Notes under the pieces: generated by a model
Seen by the model: the letters and a program-made list of their open reading frames with translations, nothing else
Told to the model about the DNA's origin: nothing
Database searches by the model: none
Shown: piece by piece, positions 32,531 through 40,487 of the stretch
How the letters are laid out: each line of letters starts with the position of its first letter
Numbering within the stretch: the stretch's first letter is position 1
Assembly: GCA_963675365.2 (NCBI GenBank)
Contig: CAXXVA010000002.1
Span: 186,001 to 250,000 of the forward strand
Length of the DNA: 64,000 bases
Direction: 5' to 3'
Origin: CAXXOK01 sp963675365
GTDB lineage: Bacteria > Bacillota > Clostridia > Christensenellales > Aristaeellaceae
Made by a program: the position numbers and the translations under genes

Positions 32531-33603
32531 GCGTTAAACCGCCCCGTAAAGTCCATCGTGGAGCATTGTTCAAGCGGGAATTTCACGGGCCTGTCCTCGG
32601 CGGCGGAGCGGTAGATGGCAAGCACCAGCTCCAGCGCGCGTTTGCCGTCCCGCGCGGTGACGTAAGGGTCGCGGTCATGCCTGATCGCGTCGATCACGTC
32701 AGCGTACAGGGGCGTATGCCCGAAGCCGTATACGTTGGGCGGGTTTTCGTGGAATTTCTTTTTCACGGTCTTGGCGTCGTCCAGTCCGTCGGAAAACATC
32801 CATTCCTCGATGATGTTCACGGACTGGCCCCCGGCCTTGACGGTGCCCCGTTCTCCGAACAGGTACAGGGTTTCTTCCAGGTTTTTGGGGTACACGTTGG
32901 TCGTGCCCTCGATGATGCCGTAGGAACCGTTTGTAAACTTGACCAGCGCGAGCCCAAGGTCTTCCGCCTGGATAAAGGGGTGCGCCAGATTGTCGGTGTA
33001 GGCAAACACCTCGTCGATGTCGTCGCCCATCATCCAGCGGAGCAGGTCGATATTGTGGATGCACTGGTTCATCAGCGCGCCGCCGTCCTGCGCCCAGGTA
33101 CCGCGCCACGGGGCCTGATCGTAATAGGATTTGCCGCGGTTCCAGCGGATGTGCGCCGTGCCGTGCAGCATGCGGCCGAAGCGGTCGCCTTCCACGGCCT
33201 GGCGGATCTTCTGTACGGATTTATTGAAGCGGTTCTGGTGGCAGGCGCATACCTTGACGCCCTTTTGTTCCGCCGCTTGGATAATCGCGTCCGTGTCGGC
33301 GATGGACAGCGCGATCGGTTTTTCGATAATGCAGTGGCAGCCGGATTGTATGCAAAAAAGCGCGATGGCCGCGTGCTTGCCGGATTCGGTGGCGATGGCG
33401 ACCAAATCGGGGTTTTCGGTTTGGATCAGTTCCCGGTAATCGGTATAACGGCGCATGGCGTCCGGCAGATCGAACATCTTCGCTTTTTCGTCCATGCGAT
33501 CCGGGTTGATATCGCAGATCGCACAAAACTCCAAACCGTTCTTCTTTGCCGCCTCGATGTGATTGGGCGATATGCGCCCGCAGCCGATCAGTGCATACTT
33601 CAT
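32527..33603 (-). CDS. wbpB: UDP-N-acetylglucosaminuronate 3-dehydrogenase (WbpB)
   Basis: A 358-residue Gfo/Idh/MocA oxidoreductase that oxidises C3 of UDP-GlcNAcA. It has the Rossmann start YALIGCGRISPNHIEAA, the conserved Lys-Pro EKPIALS, and a substrate domain with HQNRFN and GGALMNQCIHNIDLLRWMMG. WbpB-type enzymes recycle their tightly bound NADH with 2-oxoglutarate. The ribosome site GGGAGGAAA precedes ATG 33603. It is first in the operon; its promoter region overlaps that of the divergent VanZ gene. Confidence 0.92.
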   Translation of the reverse strand: MKYALIGCGRISPNHIEAAKKNGLEFCAICDINPDRMDEKAKMFDLPDAMRRYTDYRELIQTENPDLVAIATESGKHAAIALFCIQSGCHCIIEKPIALSIADTDAIIQAAEQKGVKVCACHQNRFNKSVQKIRQAVEGDRFGRMLHGTAHIRWNRGKSYYDQAPWRGTWAQDGGALMNQCIHNIDLLRWMMGDDIDEVFAYTDNLAHPFIQAEDLGLALVKFTNGSYGIIEGTTNVYPKNLEETLYLFGERGTVKAGGQSVNIIEEWMFSDGLDDAKTVKKKFHENPPNVYGFGHTPLYADVIDAIRHDRDPYVTARDGKRALELVLAIYRSAAEDRPVKFPLEQCSTMDFTGRFNA

Positions 33604-33627
33604 CTGGTTTCCTCCCGTGGGGCGTTG

Positions 33628-33656
33628 TTGACAGTCTCCGGGAACGCCTCTATACT
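33628..33656 (+). promoter_or_regulatory. Consensus promoter of the VanZ gene
   Basis: TTGACA (33628-33633), a 17-nt spacer and TATACT (33651-33656): near-consensus sigma-A elements within the 129 bp separating wbpB and vanZ. Confidence 0.75.
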
Positions 33657-33732
33657 GAAGGCTGAACCCTGCGGGCGCCGCGGCGCCGGGAGACGGATTT
33701 CTTCACCATTGCCTATCGAAAGAGCTGTGTAT

Positions 33733-34326
33733 ATGATTGAGATTGCTTTGATCTTGGCAACCGTTGTGATTGGCGTACTGATCCTTTTGGCGCTGCCCAG
33801 GCTTGTGCGGGGCGACGAGCGCCTGCTGCAAACCCTCAAGGTCATTTTTGCGGTTGCGTACATCCTGATCATCCTGTATGAAACGCTGTTTACCCGTTCG
33901 ATTACACGCCATGTCAAGTACGAGCTTTCCCTGTTCTGGTCATACCGTCAGTCGCTGTCGTTTTGCACGGACGCGGGATGGCCCGGCCTGTGTATCGCCG
34001 ACAGCGCGTTGCTTAAGCAGATCATCCTCAACATCCTGCTCTACATCCCCTTTGGGTATCTGCTGCCCTCGGCATGGCCCCGGCTTGCCAAGCTTCCGGG
34101 CCGTGCGCCGCGCCGGCGCGTGATCAGGATGCTGAAGAACTTTCCCTGGATCGTCATCGTGATCAGCGTGTCTCTGAGTACCTTCATCGAGGTCACACAG
34201 CTGTTTTTCCGGCTGGGGCTTTTTGAACTGGACGATATTTTCAACAACACGGTCGGGTGCCTGATCGGCATCATCCTCTACCAGCTGCTGCTTCGCCCCA
34301 GAGCCAAAAAATCGGGCCGGACCTGA
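33733..34326 (+). CDS. VanZ-family membrane protein
   Basis: A 197-residue protein with five hydrophobic segments. VanZ features are clear: YETLFTRS early, then ILNILLYIPFGYLLP, and FIEVTQLFFRLGLFELDDIF (the ExxQ...R...DxxD core). VanZ proteins give low-level teicoplanin resistance in some operons and otherwise belong to cell-surface polysaccharide loci, role unknown. ATG 33733 is chosen; GTG 33727 just upstream is possible and only a weak GAAAGAG ribosome site is seen. The longer in-frame extension upstream is antisense to wbpB and not coding. Confidence 0.87.
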   Translation: MIEIALILATVVIGVLILLALPRLVRGDERLLQTLKVIFAVAYILIILYETLFTRSITRHVKYELSLFWSYRQSLSFCTDAGWPGLCIADSALLKQIILNILLYIPFGYLLPSAWPRLAKLPGRAPRRRVIRMLKNFPWIVIVISVSLSTFIEVTQLFFRLGLFELDDIFNNTVGCLIGIILYQLLLRPRAKKSGRT

Positions 34327-34337
34327 ACTTCAAACGC

Positions 34338-35528
34338 TCAGCGGTCGCCGCTGGCGTTTTGGTTCTTCGCTTCGGCAAAGGCCTTGCGCTTGATCATTTC
34401 CTGGTACTGGTGCATATTGTCCTCGGCACGGCCGATGATCGCCTGGTACGTCAGGTCTTCCGGCTCATACTGCGAAACGCCGAATGAGAAATCCGCATAC
34501 GCTTCCAGCGCCTTCATGTCGCGGGTGACCAGCGGCTTGATGCGCGTAAACATCTGCTGCGTCTCCACGGTGTCGGCATAGGGGCAGACCAGCACAAACG
34601 CGTCGCCGCCCCAGCGGCCCCAGGAATCCGTCTCGCGGATCTTGGAACCGACGTTTGACGCGAAGACCTTGAGGATCTCGTCCCCGGCGTCCTGCCCGAG
34701 GGTATCGTTGATCTCCTGCAGGCCGTTGAGGTCGATCATCGTCACGGAGAAGGTTTTAAAGTAGCGCCTCGCCCGTTCGAACTCGTGCTTTAATATATCT
34801 TCGATCTTTTTTCGGCTGTACACGGACGTCAGGGCGTCCAGCTCAGGATTCTGCGGCAATATCGGATGGATGACCGGCGCCGGATCGGCCTTGGGGGGCG
34901 CGGCGGCTGCCGGGGGTTCTGCCTTTGGCGTTTCCGGTTCGGGCGCCGCCTCCTGCCGCGCTTCCTGCTTTTCGGCGGGCGCGGGGGCCGGCGCCGCGGA
35001 GGGCTCGGGCGTCAGCGAACGCTCGAACAGCTCGGCGAGTTCCTGCTCGATGTTTTCCCGAAGCTCCGACAGGATATTGCGATAGACGGGTTTTAACGCC
35101 TTTCCCGGATAATTCAGCACGCAGAGAACGCCGAACAGCACGCCGTCCGGCCATTGAATCGGCAGGCCGAAGCAGGCCGTGACCGACGTCGTGTCTTCGG
35201 CGCTGTCGTCCTGGGAGTCGCTTGCGGCGCTGTTTGCCACCAGAAGGCCCTTGTTCGCCTTGTCGGTTTGTAGGTAGAGCCCGCCCGCAAGATAACGCTC
35301 GATATTGGTTTGATCGAAATGATCGCTTCTGAGCAGAATGCTCACGGACGCCTGCCGGATTCTGAGGATCAGCGCGACGGACTCGTCGGCTTCCAGCGCC
35401 AGCAGATTGATCTTGCTTTGCCACTGGCGCACAAACGCCGGGTCGACTGTCGGCTTACCCGTGTCGTTGATCACAAGTTCCCGCAGGGAGTTCTCTTCCC
35501 GTAGAAAGGCCGTAAACTTCTTTTTCAT
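34338..35528 (-). CDS. GAF-GGDEF protein with degenerate active site and intact I-site
   Basis: A 396-residue cytosolic protein. Residues 1-175 look like a GAF sensor (ACFGLPIQWPDGVLFGVLCV), about 176-240 form a Pro/Ala/Glu-rich linker, and 245-385 are a GGDEF domain. The signature reads GGDAF (307-311): the essential Glu is Ala, so cyclase activity is doubtful. The allosteric c-di-GMP site RxxD is present as RETD (298-301), exactly five residues before the signature. This pattern, GAF plus inactive GGDEF with I-site, is that of c-di-GMP receptors such as PelD. ATG 35528 follows AAGGAA. Its promoter copies that of the 12-gene polysaccharide operon. Confidence 0.88.
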   Translation of the reverse strand: MKKKFTAFLREENSLRELVINDTGKPTVDPAFVRQWQSKINLLALEADESVALILRIRQASVSILLRSDHFDQTNIERYLAGGLYLQTDKANKGLLVANSAASDSQDDSAEDTTSVTACFGLPIQWPDGVLFGVLCVLNYPGKALKPVYRNILSELRENIEQELAELFERSLTPEPSAAPAPAPAEKQEARQEAAPEPETPKAEPPAAAAPPKADPAPVIHPILPQNPELDALTSVYSRKKIEDILKHEFERARRYFKTFSVTMIDLNGLQEINDTLGQDAGDEILKVFASNVGSKIRETDSWGRWGGDAFVLVCPYADTVETQQMFTRIKPLVTRDMKALEAYADFSFGVSQYEPEDLTYQAIIGRAEDNMHQYQEMIKRKAFAEAKNQNASGDR

Positions 35529-35668
35529 AACGTTCTTTCCTTGTATCAATTGGTGGAGTACATGGGAGATCCATTTGATATTATACCGCGCCGCCCACGG
35601 TTTAAACATGGGTCCCCGGCCCGATTTTCCAAAGCGTGCGGACATGCCGCTGCCAGGGTTCTGGAGCG

Positions 35669-35708
35669 ATTATAACAAATACTACTTAATTTGTAAATAC
35701 TTTTGTAA
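35669..35708 (-). promoter_or_regulatory. Promoter module A with TTGTAA direct repeats
   Basis: On the - strand TTTACA (35697-35692), a 17-nt spacer and TATAAT (35674-35669) followed by CGCT. Two TTGTAA repeats (35691-35696 and 35703-35708) lie 12 bp apart and overlap the -35. The same arrangement, spacing and flanking bases occur at 53538-53577. Confidence 0.75.
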
Positions 35709-35925
35709 TATATTTCTTCACATTTTAGTAACATTTGTGCCGGGAAACGCCGGCTTTGCCCGACAATTGCTGAAATCGCGCCGAAACTGTATAAAAAACC
35801 CGGCAATATGCGGCGTTTTTACCATTTATAAGAGCTATGATTTCGTCCACCCGGCCCACGGGGAGCGGCAAACCGCGACAAACGCGGCCGCCCCGCGCGC
35901 GGACGCGGGCAAGACGCATGTCTGA

Positions 35926-35954
35926 TTGACTTGACATACCCTTGATGATATAAT
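35926..35954 (+). promoter_or_regulatory. Promoter of the LCP-CpsCDB operon
   Basis: TTGACT (35926-35931), a 17-nt spacer and TATAAT (35949-35954). An overlapping TTGACA at 35931 is too close to serve as -35. Confidence 0.75.
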
Positions 35955-36074
35955 CATCCTGCGTATTTATACATTGTTTTGACGGCGCTTTGTAGCGCTA
36001 TACCGAAGAATATTGGCCATAGCGGCCTTTGAACGTGATCAAAGGTTTCATGGAAAAACGGAAGGAGCCCAGCG

Positions 36075-37121
36075 ATGCTAAAGCGCTGGAATCTGCAAAA
36101 CGCTGACCGCAAGGCCGTTTATGCGATTTCGTCGGCGATTATTATCCTTCTCATCGCCCTCGTGGTGACCGTCGCCCTGATCGGCCAGGAGATCGAGCTG
36201 AAAAACCGGACCATTGGAACAGCCGGCGATCTGAGCGAACGGTTCAGCGAGGTTCCGGCCGTGGAGTACAAGGGCGCGTTCTACCGCCCGTACGAGAATA
36301 TCACGACCATACTTGTCATCGGCGTAGACAAGTATTCAGATATGGAAGATCTGGGTATAACCTATCGTAACGGCGGGCAGGCCGACTACTTGCAGCTGTT
36401 GGTGATCAACGAGGACACCCAGACCATCACGCCCATACAGATCGACAGGGACACCATGACCAAGATCACCATTTTGGGCGTATTGGGCGACGAAACAGGC
36501 TTTCGGGTCGCGCAGATCTGCCTTTCCCACGGCTTTGGAGACGGCAACGACCAAAGCTGCCGGCTGACGGAACAGGCGGTCAGCTGGCTGTTAAAGGATA
36601 CGCCCGTTGATTATTACATCTCCATGGAGATGGACGGCGTCCCGGCCCTCAACGACGCGCTGGACGGCGTTACGGTCACCCTGGAGGACGATTTCTCCGC
36701 GCTTGATCCCACGATGGTCAAGGGCGCAACCCTGACGCTGCACGGCATGCAGGCGGAATACTTCGTCCGCGGCCGCATGTATATCGGCGTAGGCACCAAC
36801 GAGGCGCGCATGGGCCGCCAACAGGTGTTCATGAGCGCGCTGACCGACCGGATCTCCGAACGCATCCATTCCAGCGGCAGCGCCGGATTCCTGAACAACC
36901 TGCTGGACGTGCTGGATCCCTACGTGCTGACGGATATGAGCCGCGGGCGGATCATCAACACGGCGTGGAACACCAGGGACTATGTGCAGCTGGATCCCGT
37001 GAAGCCGACGGGGGAATACGCCGTCAGCACTTACGGTTTCAACGAGTTTTATGCAGATGAAGACGCACTGAACGACCTGATCATGGGGATATTCTACTAC
37101 CCCGTCGAACCGGACGCGTAA
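36075..37121 (+). CDS. LCP (LytR-CpsA-Psr) family glycopolymer transferase
   Basis: A 348-residue membrane-anchored enzyme that attaches lipid-linked polysaccharide to peptidoglycan. One N-terminal helix (about 15-38) is followed by the extracellular LCP domain: ILVIGVDK, a QADYLQLLVIN strand, PIQIDRDTM with the pyrophosphate-binding Asp-Arg-Asp, and an EYFVRGRMYI segment with conserved arginine. GGAAGGAG lies 8 nt before ATG 36075. It leads an operon with the Cps phosphoregulators, so it likely ligates the polymer made by the facing operon to the wall. Confidence 0.9.
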   Translation: MLKRWNLQNADRKAVYAISSAIIILLIALVVTVALIGQEIELKNRTIGTAGDLSERFSEVPAVEYKGAFYRPYENITTILVIGVDKYSDMEDLGITYRNGGQADYLQLLVINEDTQTITPIQIDRDTMTKITILGVLGDETGFRVAQICLSHGFGDGNDQSCRLTEQAVSWLLKDTPVDYYISMEMDGVPALNDALDGVTVTLEDDFSALDPTMVKGATLTLHGMQAEYFVRGRMYIGVGTNEARMGRQQVFMSALTDRISERIHSSGSAGFLNNLLDVLDPYVLTDMSRGRIINTAWNTRDYVQLDPVKPTGEYAVSTYGFNEFYADEDALNDLIMGIFYYPVEPDA

Positions 37122-37152
37122 AGCTGAACCGCTGTCAAAAGACGCGGCAATA

Positions 37153-37161
37153 TGATATAAT
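37153..37161 (+). promoter_or_regulatory. Possible internal promoter before the repeat protein
   Basis: TGA-TATAAT with TATAAT at 37156-37161, 26 nt before the start codon. No good -35. It could boost the repeat protein and CpsCDB independently of LCP. Confidence 0.45.
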
Positions 37162-37186
37162 GCGATTCGGAAAGGAGCGAAATATA

Positions 37187-38038
37187 ATGAAGAGAATAAC
37201 AAGCTTCCTCCTTACGCTGGCGCTGATCCTGATCACGATCCCGGCGCTTGCGGAAAATCCAAGTATGACATTGAACGACCTGAATCAAGTCGGCGGCGGC
37301 AACGAACAAACCGGGCAGTCGCCCACCATGAGCGTAACGCTGAACAACTTGAGCCAGGTGACTGAAGTCGTGGTCACGCAGGGGCAGTCGCCCACGATGA
37401 GCATGACGCTCAATAACTTAAACCAGGTGACCGAAACCGGCACCACGCAGGGGCAGTCGCCCACCATGAGCATGACGCTCAATAACTTAAACCAGGTGAC
37501 CGGAACCAGCGAAAACCGCGTGCTGTCGCCGACCCTCAGCATGACGCTCAACACGCTGACGCGCTTTTCCGCGACCGTCGAAGGGTACGGAATTTCGTTA
37601 AACGGCCTGTTCACCATCAAGGATGCGCTGACCGAGGACGCGCGGACGGCCTTCAACGCGATCGCCGCGTACGTGCAGCAGGGCCAGGCCGTGATCGGGT
37701 ATTTCGGCACGGATATGGGCGAGCAGATCAAGAGGGGCAACCTGTCCCCGGCCTATCTCGGGTTTGATTTCAACAATCTGATCCTCAGCGAGTATGTGTC
37801 TTTGGGCATCAACAGCGAGCTGGAAGACAATTTGGATATCACCTCTACCTTCGGGTTTGCCAGCGAATACCAGGACGGACAAACGGTGGTGGCGATGTTC
37901 GGATACCGCAACGATGCGGGCGAAATCGTATGGACCGCGCTCAACACCGTGACCGTCAACGGCCAGGTGAAGGTGGACATTCCTTCGGAACTGCTGCTCA
38001 AGGCGGGCTCCGAAGCCATACTCGGAATTCTGTCCTAG
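37187..38038 (+). CDS. Secreted protein with 23-residue tandem repeats
   Basis: A 283-residue protein not recognised as any family. Residues 1-22 are a signal peptide (MKRITSFLL, ending ALA-EN). From residue 43 a 23-residue unit, GQSPTMSMTLNNLNQVTE plus five variable residues, repeats three times exactly in phase, with partial units before and after. The remaining ~150 residues are a compact domain rich in beta-type sequence (VVAMFGYRNDAGEIVWTALN). AAAGGAG precedes ATG 37187. It has no LPxTG motif or membrane anchor. Its place between LCP and CpsC suggests a role in polymer export, anchoring or matrix binding. Confidence 0.8.
   Translation: MKRITSFLLTLALILITIPALAENPSMTLNDLNQVGGGNEQTGQSPTMSVTLNNLSQVTEVVVTQGQSPTMSMTLNNLNQVTETGTTQGQSPTMSMTLNNLNQVTGTSENRVLSPTLSMTLNTLTRFSATVEGYGISLNGLFTIKDALTEDARTAFNAIAAYVQQGQAVIGYFGTDMGEQIKRGNLSPAYLGFDFNNLILSEYVSLGINSELEDNLDITSTFGFASEYQDGQTVVAMFGYRNDAGEIVWTALNTVTVNGQVKVDIPSELLLKAGSEAILGILS
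37313..37588 (+). repeat. 69-bp in-frame tandem repeats
   Basis: Units at 37313-37381, 37382-37450 and 37451-37519, plus a diverged unit to 37588. The second and third are nearly identical in DNA, showing recent slippage or conversion, while the outer units have drifted. Copy number is likely to vary between strains. Confidence 0.85.
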
Positions 38039-38098
38039 CCGCGGGCGGCGCACAGGGCGCAGCCATGAGCAGTAACTGACCGAGATAGGAATGACGCA

Positions 38099-38836
38099 AT
38101 GCAAGAAAACGATGGTAAGATCATCCACAAAAAAACCGAAACGGAGATCGACCCGCTGGAGCTGATGCGGCAGCTTTTGTCGCGTATCGGGGTGATTCTT
38201 CTGGTTGCTTTTCTGTGTGCGGCGATTTCCGGCGTGTACACATTTTATTACGTAACGCCGATTTACGAGTCCACGTCCAAGCTCTATGTTCTCAACTCTG
38301 GCGACTCCGCCATCAACCTGTCGGACCTCCAGGTGGGCGCGTATCTGGCAAGCGACTACATCGAGGTGTTCAAGACCTGGGAAGTGCACCAGATGGTGAT
38401 CGAGAATCTGAACCTGCCGTACACCAACGAGTATATGCAGGACATGCTTTCGGTCACCAACCCCAGCAATACCCGTATCCTCTATATCACCTTCAAATCG
38501 CCCGACCCGCATGAAGCCATGGAGATCGCCAACGAATACGCAAACGTCGCGATCCAGTTTATCTCCAAAACCATGTCCACCGAAGAACCCAACATCATGT
38601 CCGAAGCGCTGGAGCCCATCTTTCCCTCCGCGCCCAACAAGACGGCCAATCTGCTGCTTGGGTTCCTGTTTGGTCTGGCGGTTTCCGCTGGCGTGATCGC
38701 GCTGCGCTTTGTGATCGACGATAAGGTGAAAACAGCGGACGATATACGCAAGTACTCCGACCTTTCTGTGCTGGCTGTCGTTCCCTCGCTGAAAAAGAAG
38801 CAAATGAACAACAAAGGCGCAAAGCGGGGGAGATAG
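38099..38836 (+). CDS. cpsC: CpsC/Wzz-type chain-length and kinase-activator protein
   Basis: A 245-residue membrane protein with two helices (about 30-52 and 180-200) around an extracellular loop. YVTPIYESTSKLYVLN after the first helix and the Pro-containing second helix region are typical of Wzz/CpsC. In Gram-positives it activates the separate kinase CpsD and controls polymer length. The cytoplasmic tail ends VVPSLKKK. ATAGGA precedes ATG 38099. Confidence 0.9.
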   Translation: MQENDGKIIHKKTETEIDPLELMRQLLSRIGVILLVAFLCAAISGVYTFYYVTPIYESTSKLYVLNSGDSAINLSDLQVGAYLASDYIEVFKTWEVHQMVIENLNLPYTNEYMQDMLSVTNPSNTRILYITFKSPDPHEAMEIANEYANVAIQFISKTMSTEEPNIMSEALEPIFPSAPNKTANLLLGFLFGLAVSAGVIALRFVIDDKVKTADDIRKYSDLSVLAVVPSLKKKQMNNKGAKRGR

Positions 38837-38839
38837 AAA

Positions 38840-39601
38840 ATGAGAAGCATTGAATTTACACAGTTTCCGACATTATCATACGAAGTCACCGAGGCCGTGA
38901 ACACCCTGTGCACGAACCTGACGTTCACCGGCAGAACCTATAAAAAGATCATGATGACCAGCGTCACCGAGGCGGAGGGCAAATCCTTTCTGGTCATGGA
39001 GATCTTCCGTAAGATGGCGGAGCTTGGCAAAAGCATCATCCTGGTCGACGCGGATCTGCGCCGTTCCAAAATCGGCGTGCGCTACGGCGTGCAGTACAAT
39101 ACGTCCAGCGATCTGGGCATCACGCATTATCTTGCTGGCAAGTGCACGCTGGAGGATATCCTGTATTCCACAAACCTCAGGCGCGCCTACTACATCCCCG
39201 TCGGGTACTACGTATCCAACTCGCTGGCGTTAATCAGCTCCCCGAAGTTCCATGATCTTTTGGATCAGCTCGCCATGCAGGCGGACTATGTTCTGGTGGA
39301 CGGACCGCCCATCGGCATGATCGTGGACGCGGCGGAGATCGCCAAGTCCTGCGACGGGGCGATTTTCACCGTCAGCTACAACCGGGTGCACCGCGGCGAC
39401 TTGTTTGAAGCCGAAAAGCAAATCGAACGCTCCGGCTGTACGGTGCTTGGCGCCGTGCTCAACAACGTTCCCATGAACGTGTATAACAGCCGGAAATACA
39501 AGGGCATCTACGGAAAATACCGCAAAATGTATACGCCGGATACCCGTCCCACGAGGGACGATGAAGAGGCGGACGCAAGGAAAGCCAATAATTTATTATG
39601 A
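38840..39601 (+). CDS. cpsD: CpsD-type bacterial tyrosine kinase
   Basis: A 253-residue cytosolic BY-kinase partner of CpsC. It has Walker A TSVTEAEGKSF, Walker A' ILVDADLRRSK and Walker B YVLVDGPP. The C-terminal tail carries a tyrosine cluster (YNSRKYKGIYGKYRKMY), the autophosphorylation sites. The P-loop has EAEGKS where most relatives have PGEGKS or similar. It begins 3 bp after cpsC, and its stop overlaps the phosphatase start (ATGA). Confidence 0.9.
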   Translation: MRSIEFTQFPTLSYEVTEAVNTLCTNLTFTGRTYKKIMMTSVTEAEGKSFLVMEIFRKMAELGKSIILVDADLRRSKIGVRYGVQYNTSSDLGITHYLAGKCTLEDILYSTNLRRAYYIPVGYYVSNSLALISSPKFHDLLDQLAMQADYVLVDGPPIGMIVDAAEIAKSCDGAIFTVSYNRVHRGDLFEAEKQIERSGCTVLGAVLNNVPMNVYNSRKYKGIYGKYRKMYTPDTRPTRDDEEADARKANNLL

Positions 39602-40386
39602 TCGATCTTCACCATCATATCGTCTACGGACTGGATGACGGACCCAGAGATATTCAAACCACTACCAAAATGCTCAAAGCCGCGGCGGAACAGGGCGTTC
39701 GCACGATCATTGCGACGCCCCATATCGCGCCCGGCATTGAGCATTTTCCCATGGACGTTTATCTGAAGCGGCTGTTGGAAGTGCAGTCGCTGTGCGAATC
39801 GCTGGGGCTGGATCTGCGCATCCTCGCCGGGGCGGAAATACGCTACACGCACCAGACGGCCGCCTACCTGGCCGAAGGCAGCATACCCACCCTCGCCGGC
39901 AGCAAAAAGGTGCTGGTCGAGTTTACGGGAAAAACGCGCTTTCAGGAGATTGAAGACGCCGTGCAGACGGTGCTGAGGACCGGCGCCGTACCGATTCTTG
40001 CGCATATCGAACGGTATCCGCGCTTTATTTCCCAGCTTAAGCGCGTCGAAAAGCTCAAAGAGGATTACGACGTGTACTACCAGGTCAACAACGAGACCAT
40101 CCTCAAACCCCGGCTGCACCGCACCATCCGGCGGCTTCTGCAGCAGGGGATGATCGACTATGTGGGGTCGGACACGCACGATCTGGATAAACGGCGCTGC
40201 AATACGAAAGCGGCCTACGAAAAGCTCGTATCCATTGCGGGGCAGGAGTACGCGGACAAGCTGACCGGCAGGGGGATGACCGCGGAGCAATATCTCGGGT
40301 CGGTCAACGAGCAGGCGATCGACAACGTGGTCAAGGTGTTCCGCCTGAAGTCGCAGCTCAAGGACAGATCCAGAAACATGCGCTGA
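39598..40386 (+). CDS. cpsB: CpsB/YwqE-type tyrosine phosphatase
   Basis: A 262-residue PHP-fold, metal-dependent phosphatase that removes phosphate from CpsD. Metal ligands are visible: MIDLHHHIVYGLDDGP, ATPHIAPG, GAEIRY, LAHIERYPRF and VGSDTHD. Cycling of CpsD phosphorylation by CpsB and CpsC is the standard control of capsule assembly in Gram-positives. It is translationally coupled to cpsD and followed by a strong terminator. Confidence 0.92.
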   Translation: MIDLHHHIVYGLDDGPRDIQTTTKMLKAAAEQGVRTIIATPHIAPGIEHFPMDVYLKRLLEVQSLCESLGLDLRILAGAEIRYTHQTAAYLAEGSIPTLAGSKKVLVEFTGKTRFQEIEDAVQTVLRTGAVPILAHIERYPRFISQLKRVEKLKEDYDVYYQVNNETILKPRLHRTIRRLLQQGMIDYVGSDTHDLDKRRCNTKAAYEKLVSIAGQEYADKLTGRGMTAEQYLGSVNEQAIDNVVKVFRLKSQLKDRSRNMR

Positions 40387-40420
40387 ACATCTGCGTTTTC
40401 AGCAGCGTGCAATCACGCAG

Positions 40421-40452
40421 AAACGGGGCCGCAAGCGATTGCGGCCCCGTTT
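40421..40452. terminator. Bidirectional terminator between cpsB and wzx
   Basis: AAACGGGGCCGCAA (40421-40434), loop GCGA, TTGCGGCCCCGTTT (40439-40452), perfect 14-bp arms. It serves both converging operons. Confidence 0.9.
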
Positions 40453-40487
40453 TGTTCTGCTGTCTAACCGGTTTCGATGCGAGCGCC

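Larger units (their letters stand above)
35529..36074. other. Divergent control region between GGDEF and LCP operons
   Basis: About 546 bp, A+T rich in the middle. On the - side are the repeated promoter module (35669-35708) and a second weaker -10 (TATAAT, 35585-35580). On the + side are the LCP-operon promoter and a 115-nt leader with three small hairpins: GCGCT/AGCGC near 35985, GGCC/GGCC near 36015, and CTTTGA/TCAAAG near 36029-36046. No known riboswitch class was recognised and no gene found. Confidence 0.55.

Noticed and set aside
32506..33732. A 606-codon + strand open frame reaching into the VanZ gene
   Set aside because: The first ~409 codons are antisense to wbpB, which has full domain and operon support; only the part from 33733 is VanZ.
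35955..36074. Riboswitch in the LCP-operon leader
   Set aside because: Three small hairpins are present but match no riboswitch core known to me, and there is no terminator or sequestered ribosome site.
37313..37588. CRISPR-like repeat array
   Set aside because: Units are contiguous 69-bp coding repeats with no spacers and keep one reading frame, so they encode protein repeats.
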